64,000 bases of DNA, taken from NCBI RefSeq assembly GCF_011043775.1, contig NZ_JAAKXY010000002.1, positions 372,001 through 436,000 of the forward strand, given 5' to 3'. This document shows positions 51,324 through 61,074 of the stretch, one piece after another (the stretch's first letter is position 1; each line of letters opens with the position of its first letter). The notes under the pieces were generated by a model. It was not told the DNA's origin. It saw only the letters and a program-made list of their open reading frames with translations, and made no database searches. The stretch comes from Natronolimnobius sp. AArcel1. GTDB lineage: Archaea; Halobacteriota; Halobacteria; Halobacteriales; Natrialbaceae. Made by a program: the position numbers and the translations under genes.

Positions 51324-52340
51324 TCAGATCACATGCAGGTCAGTCGTCCAGAACGAGTGAACGGCGTCCTCGAGTGCCGATTTCGGACTGCCGGTCGCAT
51401 CGACGGCAGCCGTCGCTGCAGGCTCGAGGTCGATTTCCTCGGCGAGCGTGTCGACGACACCACGCTGGCCGACGAGAAAGAGCCGATCGAGTCCGGCAGT
51501 CTCGCCAGCCCCATCGCCAGCGGTCGTCGCTGAGGATGTCTCCGATCCGGTTCGACGGCCTGCGGGCTCGAGCGCTGGTTCGACGTGTTCTGCAAGCGCC
51601 TCCTCACACCGATCGAGATGGCTGTCGATCTGCTCGTTGCGAATGCGTTCGAACCGAGCCTGCGAGAAGCCGCCTTTCGAGTGACTGCCTTTCACGTCGC
51701 TCTCGAAGCCGTGATACTCGAGGCGCTCGTCGCCGTCGTAAATCCCCAGCGCGAACAGGTCGGTTCGAACCAGTGCAATCGCATAGCGCCCGGTCGGCAG
51801 GAACCACTCGCGCTCGAGCGTGAATCGATCGTTCCAGCCCGTTTCGTGGTCCGACGGCATTGCGGGTGGCTCGAGCGCGACCGACACGAGACCGGCATCA
51901 TCGAGACAGCAAACGCACGGCGAAACATCCTCGAGAAGTGTGACTCGCTCGCCGAGGATCTCATCGGCACCGACTTGCTCGAGCGTCTCACGAGTATCGT
52001 CTCCATCGAGGACGGCTGTCAGCGCCCCCTCAGAGTCGGTTCGAACCGACTCCAGGCGATCGAGAACGTGCTCGAGGCGACCGCCGCGAAGCTGTTCGCG
52101 CCGTCGCACCTCGAGACTGGTGTCGTCCCCCTCGACGCGGTCGAGTTCGCCCTCGAGTTGGGCGATTCGGTCCTCGAGACGGTTGACCTGTGCTTCGGCG
52201 TCCTGACGGGCCGTCGCCGCCTCGGATCGACGATCCGCTTCAGCCTCGTAGCGGCTCTCCATGTGCTCGAGTTCGTCCTCGAGCTCGTCGATGCGCTCTT
52301 TGAGGGCGGCGCGTCCCAGCAACTCGTCGAGGTCGAACAT
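51324..52340 (-). CDS. Vms1/VLRF1-type peptidyl-tRNA hydrolase
   Basis: 338 residues. A long coiled coil (about 10-75, acidic) leads into an eRF1-like fold. The active loop GSHSKGGFSQARFER (218-232) replaces GGQ and is the hallmark of the Vms1/VLRF1 release-factor branch. These proteins free nascent chains from stalled large ribosomal subunits during ribosome quality control. A disordered Ser/Thr/Gly insertion (about 255-275) precedes the last strand set. The convergent dgcN gene is not related; the divergent gene is the Hsp20-like protein at 52542. Confidence 0.82.
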   Translation of the reverse strand: MFDLDELLGRAALKERIDELEDELEHMESRYEAEADRRSEAATARQDAEAQVNRLEDRIAQLEGELDRVEGDDTSLEVRRREQLRGGRLEHVLDRLESVRTDSEGALTAVLDGDDTRETLEQVGADEILGERVTLLEDVSPCVCCLDDAGLVSVALEPPAMPSDHETGWNDRFTLEREWFLPTGRYAIALVRTDLFALGIYDGDERLEYHGFESDVKGSHSKGGFSQARFERIRNEQIDSHLDRCEEALAEHVEPALEPAGRRTGSETSSATTAGDGAGETAGLDRLFLVGQRGVVDTLAEEIDLEPAATAAVDATGSPKSALEDAVHSFWTTDLHVI

Positions 52341-52541
52341 TCGGCCGAAAACGCGCTGCGCGGGTACTTCTAAGTTCGGGCTTGTCGCAGAGTGCTCGAA
52401 GCCAGTTGGACGCCGATTCGAGTTTGGACCGCGACAGGACGTTGTTCTTCATCGCCCGGTATCCGGCGCTGAGGCGGCCACTACTGGCGGTTCGGCAGGA
52501 GCGTGCACATCGTTTAGAAGGCTCGCCACCCCATCTCTCGT

Positions 52542-52844
52542 ATGGAAACCCCACCTGAACTCGAAGCCGTCGCCGGAGATAATGACGATATCCGCATCAC
52601 GGATCGCGAGTACGATGACGAACACGTCATCGCGGTTGATTTCGGTCCCGCTGTCGGTGAGCCCTCACTCGACATCGCCGACGGGATGGCCATCGTCGTC
52701 GTCGAACGCGCAGGCGACCAGGCGGAGCCTCCTCCAACCGCATCGACAGCCGATGTGAGCGAGCAGTTCGAGTTTGCAATCCCTGCGGATGCGACTGCTG
52801 TGGTGGTTAACAACAGTGTGTTGACGATCACAGCGGCCAAGTGA
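52542..52844 (+). CDS. Small Hsp20-like protein (DUF7127-like)
   Basis: 100 residues: ELEAVAGDNDDIRITDREYD, HVIAVDFGPAVGEPSLDIAD, then FEFAIPADATAVVVNNSVLT. The last segment is a degenerate alpha-crystallin-type strand with no GVL. It is shorter than true Hsp20 proteins. It is divergent from the VLRF1-type gene and could act with it on misfolded chains; that is speculation. It is convergent with the exopolysaccharide synthase gene, 39 nt away. Confidence 0.7.
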   Translation: METPPELEAVAGDNDDIRITDREYDDEHVIAVDFGPAVGEPSLDIADGMAIVVVERAGDQAEPPPTASTADVSEQFEFAIPADATAVVVNNSVLTITAAK

Positions 52845-52883
52845 CGCTCGGGTAACGGACACAGAGATCGTACCAACTGCAAC

Positions 52884-54455
52884 TCACTCCGACTCGAGGA
52901 CCTGCGTGGAGACCGAGGTGCGCTCAGCGTCCTGCGAGCGCGTCTGCTCAACGCGTTTCGCGCTGGTCCAGTCGAGGTCGCGGTCGGTGAGGACGTCAAC
53001 CATACATCGGAGGTTGAGCGCGTCGTGGAACTGTTTGTAGCCGACAACGAGCAGCGGTGAGTAGACGAGCAAGCGCCAGTCTTCGCCTTCGATCTGGATG
53101 CCGAGTGCAGCGATCAGGAGCACGATGCTCGTAAAGAAGACGAACACCGCGAGGACGGTCACCAGATGCCCTGTGAGCGCGAGCCAGACGATGTAGGCAA
53201 GGACGACGAAGCTCGCGGCCGGAACGAAGAACATCTCGACCAGTCGGAACGGCAGGGCAACTCGGTTGAGGTAGCCGTAGGAGCCGTCGGTGACGACCGG
53301 CCAGTGTTTGAGGATCGTCATGTAGTTGCCGCGGTACCAGCGCAGACGCTGGCGATGGAGGTCCGCCCAGGTCGAGGGCGCTTCGGTGTAGACGCGGGCG
53401 TCGCTGACCGTAACGCGGTAGCCCGCCCGAAGCACCTTCATCGTCACGTCGAAGTCCTCGGTGAGCGTGTCAGGGTCGTAGGCAAACACCTCGTCCAAGG
53501 CATCGCGGCGGTACGCACCGAGACAGCCGGGCACGACCATCACGATGCCGAAGTAATCGAGCGCTCGGCGGTAGATGTTCACTCCAATCGTGTACTCGAG
53601 TTGCTGACAGCGCGTGACCAGCGAATCGCGATTCCAGATCGTGACGTTGCTTGCGACCGCGCCGATATCGGCGTCGTCGCGAAACGGCGCGACGATGCGT
53701 TTCAGGGCGTTTGCAGCGACGATGCTGTCAGCGTCGACCGTGACGATGATCTCGCTCGAGGCGAACAGCAGGCCGTAGTTCAGTGCAGAGTACTTGCCGC
53801 CGTTTTCCTTGCTGACGACACGCACCTGCTCGAAGACGGCCGCGTAGGTGCTGGCTTCGGCGTAAGTGTCGTCAGTGCTGCCGTCGTCGATGGCGATGAT
53901 CTCGAGGCGCTCGGTTGGGTACTCCGCGTCCAGCAGTGCCTGAATCGTTCGGCCGACGTAGCCTTCCTCGTTGTACGCGGGAATCAGGACGGTCACGTCG
54001 GGGTAGGGTGGGCCAGCCTCAAACGTCGAGTGCCCAATTTGGTCGTGAAAGAACGCGATGAACGCGATGAACCAGTAGTAGATAAAGATCAACACGACCG
54101 CGCCGAGGTGGACGAACGCCATTGGCGAGGGCTCGAGCCAGCCGAGTGCGACGATCAGGACGCCGTAGGCGACGAGCGAGACAGCGAGCGCCCGTGGACC
54201 GAACAGGCTCATGTATTTCGGAATGCGCTCGACAGCGACGTACGACCAGAGCAGGTAGGCCCCGATCAGTCCGGTGAGGACCACAATCGCCGCGATGACG
54301 CCCGGCCCCATCACGTCGAGTAGCAGCCCAAAGGGGATCAACGCCGAGAGGAACAACGCGAGCGGTCGCCACTTGACTGCTTGCAGGCCGCGACCGACGC
54401 GAGCGAGTCGGGCGGACCCACTCTTCCCGACGAGCCACGGAACGACCGGCATCAT
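52884..54455 (-). CDS. Membrane processive glycosyltransferase 2 (PgaC/NodC-like)
   Basis: 523 residues. Four or five N-terminal membrane helices (33-138) are followed by the GT-A catalytic domain on the inside: PDVTVLIPAYNEEGYVGRTI, IDDGSTDD (189-196), DxD at 241-243 (VDADS), TED (332-334) and the processive-synthase motif QRLRW (369-373). More membrane helices at 395-470 would form the polymer channel. This is the poly-N-acetylglucosamine/hyaluronan/cellulose synthase layout. It overlaps the upstream deacetylase gene by 4 nt (ATGA), so they work together. The polymer is unknown. Confidence 0.9.
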   Translation of the reverse strand: MMPVVPWLVGKSGSARLARVGRGLQAVKWRPLALFLSALIPFGLLLDVMGPGVIAAIVVLTGLIGAYLLWSYVAVERIPKYMSLFGPRALAVSLVAYGVLIVALGWLEPSPMAFVHLGAVVLIFIYYWFIAFIAFFHDQIGHSTFEAGPPYPDVTVLIPAYNEEGYVGRTIQALLDAEYPTERLEIIAIDDGSTDDTYAEASTYAAVFEQVRVVSKENGGKYSALNYGLLFASSEIIVTVDADSIVAANALKRIVAPFRDDADIGAVASNVTIWNRDSLVTRCQQLEYTIGVNIYRRALDYFGIVMVVPGCLGAYRRDALDEVFAYDPDTLTEDFDVTMKVLRAGYRVTVSDARVYTEAPSTWADLHRQRLRWYRGNYMTILKHWPVVTDGSYGYLNRVALPFRLVEMFFVPAASFVVLAYIVWLALTGHLVTVLAVFVFFTSIVLLIAALGIQIEGEDWRLLVYSPLLVVGYKQFHDALNLRCMVDVLTDRDLDWTSAKRVEQTRSQDAERTSVSTQVLESE

Positions 54456-55870
54456 CGGCTCACACCTCGCAGGATCGCCCCAATCGCGTCGGTGACGATA
54501 GACTGCGTGCGCGCATCAGCCGCAACCTCCGTCGAACTGCCCTCGAGCGAGTCCGAAAGCGGCTCGAGAACGCGCCAGCCGTCGTCAGTTTCTTCGACAA
54601 CACCTTCTTCGAGGCCGAGGGAGAACTGCTCGAGCGTGAGGAAGGCGACGTCTTCGCCGTTCATGTGCTCGATGAGCGACTCGAGCAGCTCGAGGTCCTC
54701 GTCGGTCGTGAAGTACTGGTAGTGAAACATCACGACCTGGACGTCGTTGTCCGCGTGAGACGCGTCGAACTGGTCAGTCAGGGTCTCGAGATTCTCGAGT
54801 GGCACGTCGGTTGCGTTCTCCGCCGACTCGGTGTCGCCGGAGTCGGCTGCGGCGCCCTCATCTGCGTAGGCGCTCCAGTTCTCCATCGCCGTGTTTTCGG
54901 GGACGTGGAGCAGCCCGCCCTCATCGAATCGGCCGGGTTCGTCGTAGTAGTCAGCGGTGAACCACTCGCCGCCGGACACCGTGGTGTAGTTGGCGTCCGC
55001 GAGGGCATCGACAGTGTCCTCGTCGTAGGTGTTCATCGGCGGGATGAACGTCGAGGAAGGTGACTCCACGCAGTCAGCGAGAATCTCTTCACCAGCGGCG
55101 AGTCGCTCGCGTTGCTCATCAGCCGGGAGGTCGCCGAACTCACTCGCGCCGTAGAAGTCCGTGACGGGTTGGTGCGTGTAGCCGTGCAACGCCATCTCGA
55201 ACTGCCCGGGATAGTCCGCCTCGAGCGACCGGAGGTACTCACAGGTTTGCTCGTCATCGGTCAGGGGCGCTTCCCCCTCCACCATTGGGATGATTCCGAG
55301 CGTGACCGGCACCTCCTCGTCGATGAATACGTCATTGACCGCTCGAAGCTCATCGGAAAGGTACCATGGCTGTATGTCGTCGTTTCGGAAGATAACGACC
55401 GAGTCGTACTCCTCCCAGGATTGATCGACCGCGACGGGTTCGGGTTCGCCCTCGAGGAAGGGCGTGACCGAGACAGCGCCGGCGATGCCCGCGATGAGCA
55501 CCATCACGACCAGTATCGAGGTCAGCACCTGTCTGGTCGCACCGGATTGGGGGAGCAGACGCTCTGGTACCCACGCCCAGTGGTCATCCGGCGAGGGGAG
55601 TTTCGGGAACGTCACCGGCGCTGGACCCTCCGCAACGGTCGGATCGCCCGACTCGAGGCCAGTTACCGTTCGGTGGCCACAAGCGTGACAGTGGGCGGCA
55701 GTCCCGACGGATCGGAGCGTGTCGTCGGCAGGTTCGCGGCCACACTTGACACAGCGGTCTGTAAACGCATCGCTGGGGGCGACGTGTCCGCAGTCGTGTT
55801 CGACGATGTGTTCGGGCGCGACCGAGTCGGATTGACACCGCTCGCACGCGCTGTTCGAGGACTCACTCAT
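54452..55870 (-). CDS. Membrane-anchored polysaccharide deacetylase-like protein with zinc ribbon
   Basis: 472 residues from ATG 55868-55870. The N-terminus has Cys pairs C9/C12, C40/C43 and C61/C64 (zinc ribbons) in the cytoplasm, then one membrane helix (about 115-137). An extracellular NodB/DUF2334-type domain follows: FRNDDIQPWY with Asp164-Asp165, and HGYTHQP with His229 and His233. The Asp-His-His set is a metal-dependent deacetylase site. Directly coupled to a PgaC-like synthase, it would trim acetyl groups from the secreted polymer, as PgaB does. Zinc ribbons on such a protein are unusual and may bind the synthase or a regulator. Confidence 0.82.
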   Translation of the reverse strand: MSESSNSACERCQSDSVAPEHIVEHDCGHVAPSDAFTDRCVKCGREPADDTLRSVGTAAHCHACGHRTVTGLESGDPTVAEGPAPVTFPKLPSPDDHWAWVPERLLPQSGATRQVLTSILVVMVLIAGIAGAVSVTPFLEGEPEPVAVDQSWEEYDSVVIFRNDDIQPWYLSDELRAVNDVFIDEEVPVTLGIIPMVEGEAPLTDDEQTCEYLRSLEADYPGQFEMALHGYTHQPVTDFYGASEFGDLPADEQRERLAAGEEILADCVESPSSTFIPPMNTYDEDTVDALADANYTTVSGGEWFTADYYDEPGRFDEGGLLHVPENTAMENWSAYADEGAAADSGDTESAENATDVPLENLETLTDQFDASHADNDVQVVMFHYQYFTTDEDLELLESLIEHMNGEDVAFLTLEQFSLGLEEGVVEETDDGWRVLEPLSDSLEGSSTEVAADARTQSIVTDAIGAILRGVSR

Positions 55871-56083
55871 AGATAAAACAGAGGCCAGCAGGGGTCCAAT
55901 GGGGGGTGCGACCTCGAGGTGAGTCGACAAGGGTACCTTGAGGAAACCGACCCCAGGCGTGGCGTCCCGACAGCCAATGACAGTGACTGCACGTCAGTTG
56001 GAGACCGTCGCGCTGAGCGGACAGTCAGCCGAACATGTCTGTTCCCCAACACTCATATCGTCTGTGAAAGCGTATCGTCAGTA

Positions 56084-59000
56084 ATGCGCCCGATTCCGAC
56101 ACACCCACTCTCCGAACTCGCGTTCTCGATCGGAACTGTGGTCGACGGCTCCGCGACCACGGCCGACGTGCTGGCGACCTATCGCGATCATCTCGAGTGT
56201 GACGCTGTTGCCGTGTACGCACGGACGGCGACCCCGGACGGGACCGTGAGCTACCGACGCCGGGCAGCAGTACCGTCCGTTCCGGACAGCGAGCCGTTCC
56301 GAGCCGCACTCGAGCACCTTCCGGCTGATGCAGACGGTGACGAGGACTTTCGGGCGTCACTGCCCATCGTCGACACCGTCGACGGGATGGAGTACTGGCT
56401 CCTCGAGATTCCTGACGTGGGCGTGTTGGTGTTGCTCGAACCAGCCGCATTGTCGGCCGAGACGGTTGATGCACTCGAGCCACTGAACGAACGCGTTGGC
56501 ACATTCATCACGCACTCGGCCGGACAGGTGGCGAGTGAGTTCGAACCTGTGGGACAGCCGGGACAGCGCCACGAACCGGAGAGCTATGACCAGTTGCGCT
56601 GGATCATCGACCTGTTTCCCCAACCCGTATTCGTCAAGGACGAAACGGGGCGGTATCTGGTAGCGAACGACGCTCTCGCGGATATGTTCGGCATGACTAT
56701 CGAGGATATTGAGGGGGCGACGGATGACGAAGTGATCGCCTCGCGAACCGAAGTGAGCCGGGTTCAGGCACACGATATGGCCGTCATCGAGGCGAACAAG
56801 CCAATCGAGATTACGGGCGAACGCGTCACGGATGCGGCGGGCAAACGGCGCGTCTTCGATACAACGAAAGTCCCCTACGACACCCTCGACGACGGTCGCC
56901 GCGCAATCCTTGCCGTCGCAAACGACGTGACCGAGCGCCGCGAACGCGAGCGAGAACTCGAGCGAAGCCGCGACTTCCTCGAGAAAGTACAGGAAAGTGC
57001 CTCGATCGGTGCCTGGGAAGTCGACGACGCTGGGGAGACACTCCGCTGGGAAGACGAAGTGTCACGGATCATTGGCCGTTCTCCCGAGTACGAAGCGACT
57101 GTCAAAGAGGCACTCGCGGTAATCCATCCCGATGATCGCTCGATGATCGAGACAGCGTTCGAGACGCTCATGGCCGAAGGAACATCGTTCGACCGCGAGG
57201 TACGTATCACTACGGCAACCGACGACGTTCGCTGGGTTCGCATTCGAGCCGATCCACGACACGACGACGAGGGAACGTATATTGGCGCACGAGGGATCGT
57301 CCAGGACATTCACGAGCGCAAAGCGCGCGAACTCGAACTCGAGCAGTTGAAAGAGCGATTCGAGCGCTTCGCTGGGGCCGTCAGATACGGTTTCACCCTG
57401 ATCCGACCGGACTACTCCGAAATGCTGTATCAGAACCCTGCAGCCGCTGAGATGTATGGCGTTTCTGCGGCCGACCTTCGCGACGACCCGCTGGCGTGGC
57501 TTGAGCGCGTCCATCCCGACGACAGAGAGCGGGTGGCAAACGCCTTCGAAACGGACGAGCCAGCGACACTCGATGGGACGCAAAGCCTCGAGTTTCGGAT
57601 CGACCACTCCGACAACGGCTACCGGTGGTTGTTGATCCGCTCGCATGCAGTGCTGGATGATGACGGATCGGTGGCCCACCTCGCGAGCGTGACGGTCGAC
57701 ATCACCGAGCGGCGGCGCCTCGAAGACGAACTTCGGGCGAGCGAGCAGTCACTGCGTCGACTCGTCGAAATCGCCTCGGATACGAAGCTGTCGTTCGAAC
57801 AGAAGCGCTCGCAGTTGCTCGCACTCGGCTGTGACCACCTCGGGCTTCCCTACGGATTCTTGAATCGAGACGACGGTGACGAGTGGGTGCTCGTCGATGC
57901 GGTGGGGACACATCCTGAACTGCAGATTGGCGGTCCATCACCGGCCGCTCGTCCCTGTCGCCAGTGTTCTCGCAGCCCGAAGAGTATCGTCGCAATCGAG
58001 GATATCCAGACCGACGAAACCATCGCCGCGGGCACTACACAGCCATCGTTCGAGTGTTACCTCGGCTCTACCGTCCTCGTTGACGGCGAGTCTTATGGGA
58101 CGCTCTGTTTTGCCGACGACTCACCGCGAGCGGCCGAGTTCACACGCAGCGAGCGAGCGTTCGTCGAACTGCTCGTCCAGTGGCTTGGCTACGAACTCAC
58201 CGGACAGCAAGTCGAGCACCGACTCCGGGAACTCAACGAGACGGCACGACACCTAATGGCCGCCGAAACGCCGGCCGAAATCGCCGCTGTGGCTACCGAG
58301 AGCGCAGACGACATCCTCGAGATTCCCGTCACCGGGATCTGGGACTACAACGAACAACGAGACGCGCTTGTCCCTCGAGCGATGGCTGCCGGCGAACAGA
58401 CAGGTGTCGATGAGTTACCGACGTTCGAGCGAGAACGAGACGAAAGCGCCGCGACAAACGGACACGACGGTATCGTCTGGGAGGTCTTCGAGACCGGCGA
58501 GCGACTCGTCCGCGGCGAGAGCACCACCGTGTTGGCGACGGAGAGCGAAACGATGGCGATACACTCCAAACTCCTGCTCCCACTTGGCACGCATGGCCTC
58601 CTGATCGCCGGCTCGACGGAAGACACGACGTTCTCCGAAACCGACCGTAACCTCCTCGAGATTCTCGCAGCGACGGTCGAAGCCGCACTCGACCGCGCCG
58701 AACACGAGCAACTCCTGCGAACGGCTCGAGCCGACCTCGAGCGCTCGAATCAACAACTCGAGCAGTTCGCGTACGCAGCCTCTCACGACATCAAAGAGCC
58801 GCTTCGTTCGGCGGCGAACTACCTCACGCTGTTCGAGGAACTCTACGAGCCTGGCGATACGCTTGACGAGGATGCGTTTGCCCTCCTCGAACAGGCAACC
58901 GCTGGAACCCAACGTCTGCGCTCGATGATCGACGGACTGTTACAGTACTCGCGGATCGAATCCGTCGCAGAGCCGACCGACCCCGTCGAGTTTGATTCGG

Positions 59001-59479
59001 TGGTCGATCAGGCCACGCTCAACCTTGCCGTTCGGCTGGACGAGACCGACGGGACGGTGACCCGAGATGCGCTTCCGACCGTCCGCGGCGACAACAGGCT
59101 GTTGGTCCAACTTGTACAGAATCTGCTCGATAACGGGTTGAAGTACCACGGCGGTGACCACCCGCAAGTCCACGTCGCACTCGCTGCGGACGAGCCAGTC
59201 TCGCCGGATGACGTTGCCGACGCGACCGGCGGCACTCGACCTGAGACCGACTGCTACCACGTTCGCGTCGAGGACAACGGTAAGGGAATGGACCCAGATG
59301 CCGTCTCGCGGGCGTTCGACGTATTCGAGCGCCACGGTCGACGAGACGACGACGGCACCGGTATGGGACTACCACTGTGTCAACGCATCGTCGAGCACCA
59401 CGGCGGCGCACTCTCGATCGACTCGGAACTGGGCGTCGGAACGGCGGTAAACCTCTGGTTGCCGGCCGCAGACTCGTGA
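56084..59479 (+). CDS. Hybrid-sensor-like histidine kinase with PAS and GAF domains
   Basis: 1131 residues from ATG 56084; the frame is open further upstream to 55919 but that part is unlike coding sequence. Order: an N-terminal MEDS/GAF-like sensor (about 1-150), three PAS domains (about 170-285 from LRWIIDLFPQPVFVKDETGR, 300-420, 430-545), two GAF domains (about 565-715 and 730-885). Then comes HisKA with H901 in YAASHDIKEPLRSAANYL, and HATPase (LVQLVQNLLDNGLKYHGGD, VEDNGKGMDPDAVSRAF, GTGMGLPLCQRIVEHHGG). It heads a four-gene cluster of receivers and kinases on the same strand. Confidence 0.93.
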   Translation: MRPIPTHPLSELAFSIGTVVDGSATTADVLATYRDHLECDAVAVYARTATPDGTVSYRRRAAVPSVPDSEPFRAALEHLPADADGDEDFRASLPIVDTVDGMEYWLLEIPDVGVLVLLEPAALSAETVDALEPLNERVGTFITHSAGQVASEFEPVGQPGQRHEPESYDQLRWIIDLFPQPVFVKDETGRYLVANDALADMFGMTIEDIEGATDDEVIASRTEVSRVQAHDMAVIEANKPIEITGERVTDAAGKRRVFDTTKVPYDTLDDGRRAILAVANDVTERRERERELERSRDFLEKVQESASIGAWEVDDAGETLRWEDEVSRIIGRSPEYEATVKEALAVIHPDDRSMIETAFETLMAEGTSFDREVRITTATDDVRWVRIRADPRHDDEGTYIGARGIVQDIHERKARELELEQLKERFERFAGAVRYGFTLIRPDYSEMLYQNPAAAEMYGVSAADLRDDPLAWLERVHPDDRERVANAFETDEPATLDGTQSLEFRIDHSDNGYRWLLIRSHAVLDDDGSVAHLASVTVDITERRRLEDELRASEQSLRRLVEIASDTKLSFEQKRSQLLALGCDHLGLPYGFLNRDDGDEWVLVDAVGTHPELQIGGPSPAARPCRQCSRSPKSIVAIEDIQTDETIAAGTTQPSFECYLGSTVLVDGESYGTLCFADDSPRAAEFTRSERAFVELLVQWLGYELTGQQVEHRLRELNETARHLMAAETPAEIAAVATESADDILEIPVTGIWDYNEQRDALVPRAMAAGEQTGVDELPTFERERDESAATNGHDGIVWEVFETGERLVRGESTTVLATESETMAIHSKLLLPLGTHGLLIAGSTEDTTFSETDRNLLEILAATVEAALDRAEHEQLLRTARADLERSNQQLEQFAYAASHDIKEPLRSAANYLTLFEELYEPGDTLDEDAFALLEQATAGTQRLRSMIDGLLQYSRIESVAEPTDPVEFDSVVDQATLNLAVRLDETDGTVTRDALPTVRGDNRLLVQLVQNLLDNGLKYHGGDHPQVHVALAADEPVSPDDVADATGGTRPETDCYHVRVEDNGKGMDPDAVSRAFDVFERHGRRDDDGTGMGLPLCQRIVEHHGGALSIDSELGVGTAVNLWLPAADS

Positions 59480-59558
59480 ATCCCATCCCGACCAAAGCAG
59501 ACCGGTCCAACACTTATTGCCATTGGAATCGTATGGCAACTGGAGCGCGAACAGAGCC

Positions 59559-60497
59559 ATGAGCGAGACGGACCCCGCAGAATCGGTCGCGCGATCGCTA
59601 CTCGGCACCAAGTGGAAACCCCGTGTCATCCGCGCCCTCGCAACCAACTCGAGGCTGGGCTTTGGTGATCTCCAGCACGAACTCGAGGGCATCTCGAGTA
59701 AGGTTCTCTCAGCCAATCTTGAGGACTTGCTCGGCTACGGGGTCATCACGCGCGACGTGGTCCGCGAGAATCCCCGACGGGTCGAGTACGAACTCACCGC
59801 CGCCGGCCACGAATTAGACGCCATCCTCGAGTCGATGGCCGAGTGGGACGACCGTTACGTCACGGGTGACGGGCTGCCGCGTGTGTTGCTGGCCGACGAC
59901 GACCCCCGGTTGCTCGAGATGTACTCGCTATGGCTGTCAGCGGACTACGACGTGGTAACCGCACGCAACGGCCGGGAAGCGCTGGCGCACCTCGACGACT
60001 CGATTGCCGCCGCAGTACTCGATCGAAGTATGCCCGAACTAACCGGCGATGAGGTCGCCGAAGCCGTCGCAGAGAGTGGCCAACAGACACCAATCGCGTT
60101 TCTCACGTCCGCACAGGTCGCTCCCGAAGATGTCGCACTGCCGGCAGACCGATTGCTTCGAAAGCCGGTGACCAGAGACGAACTACAGGCCGCAGTCGCC
60201 GAGGTCCGCGCCGTCACCGACATCGCACCCATCGCCCGAGCGGTCGACGCGCGCCGACACCGCCTCGAGTTCGTCGAGCGTTTTCTCGGTTCGAGTGCAA
60301 CGAGGACCGACGCCTACGAACGCGCACAGGAAGCACTCGAGGCACTCGAAGAACAGCGAGCCGCCGACCTCGAAACGCGCCAGCCGTGGCGGCGATACCT
60401 GGCGGCCGGCATCGCTCGCAGCGTGGAGACCGACGGCGACGATGACGAACGCAGCGGTGAGAGTAGCGACAGCGACACTGACATAGACACTGGATAA
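59559..60497 (+). CDS. Fusion of HxlR-like winged helix and receiver domain
   Basis: 312 residues from ATG 59559. Residues 1-100 form an HxlR-type winged helix: ARSLLGTKWKPRVIRALATN, LQHELEGISSKVLSANLEDL, EYELTAAGHELDAIL. A receiver domain (107-215) follows, with Asp155 in AAVLDRSMPELTGDEVAE and Lys202 in LLRKPVT. The C-terminus is a HalX-like helical tail, then a low-complexity acidic end. The usual order is receiver first; here the DNA-binding part comes first. It lies between the large kinase and the single receiver, 2 nt from the latter, and is a likely output of that kinase. Confidence 0.9.
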   Translation: MSETDPAESVARSLLGTKWKPRVIRALATNSRLGFGDLQHELEGISSKVLSANLEDLLGYGVITRDVVRENPRRVEYELTAAGHELDAILESMAEWDDRYVTGDGLPRVLLADDDPRLLEMYSLWLSADYDVVTARNGREALAHLDDSIAAAVLDRSMPELTGDEVAEAVAESGQQTPIAFLTSAQVAPEDVALPADRLLRKPVTRDELQAAVAEVRAVTDIAPIARAVDARRHRLEFVERFLGSSATRTDAYERAQEALEALEEQRAADLETRQPWRRYLAAGIARSVETDGDDDERSGESSDSDTDIDTG

Positions 60498-60499
60498 CC

Positions 60500-60982
60500 A
60501 TGCGAGGACAAACCGACGCGACAGGAGACGACACTGCACGCTCGAGTCGACGAGAAACGCTCCCGGCCGTCGTCTACGTCGAAGATAGTGACGACGATGC
60601 AATGATGATCGAAACGGTTGCCACGCAGACTGGTTGCGCCGCCACTCTCGAGCGTGCTCACAGCGTCGCGGCCGCACTCGAGATACTCGAGGCGATCGAA
60701 GCCGGCGAGCGCGAGCAGCCAAACGCGTTGCTCGTCGATATCAACCTCGGCGATGGCACGGGCTTTCGAGTGGTCCGCCGCGCCAGAGAGACGTTCTCGA
60801 GAGCGACACTACCAATCGTCGTCTTCAGCGGCTCCGACTCAGAGACGGATATCGAACACGCGTACGCTGCGGGGGCGAATCTGTACGTCGTCAAAGCAAT
60901 GCGCTTTCGGGAGTTTCGCCGGCGACTGGTCAGTGCGTGTCGATTCCTCGCCGCGACAGACAACAGTGTGATCGAAACCTAA
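60500..60982 (+). CDS. Single-domain response regulator
   Basis: 160 residues. Receiver fold with the acidic pocket YVEDSDDDAMMIE, phosphoacceptor Asp80 in ALLVDINLGDGTGFRVV and Ser in IVVFSGSDSE. Lys is in LYVVKAMRFREFRRRL; the Pro that normally follows this Lys is replaced by Ala. There is no output domain, so it probably relays phosphate or sequesters it. The gene starts 2 nt after the HTH-receiver fusion gene. Confidence 0.92.
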   Translation: MRGQTDATGDDTARSSRRETLPAVVYVEDSDDDAMMIETVATQTGCAATLERAHSVAAALEILEAIEAGEREQPNALLVDINLGDGTGFRVVRRARETFSRATLPIVVFSGSDSETDIEHAYAAGANLYVVKAMRFREFRRRLVSACRFLAATDNSVIET

Positions 60983-61074
60983 TTTGACGGGCCGTCCGAT
61001 GGCCGACGGCCGCCGATTGCCGCTCGTACTCGTCCACCCCTCGAACATTAGAGGCTGTATCACGTCTCAACTGT

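Noticed and set aside
53166-54323. 385-codon + frame opposite the PgaC-like gene
   Set aside because: Very Arg/Asp/Val-rich shadow, no hydrophobic pattern or motifs.
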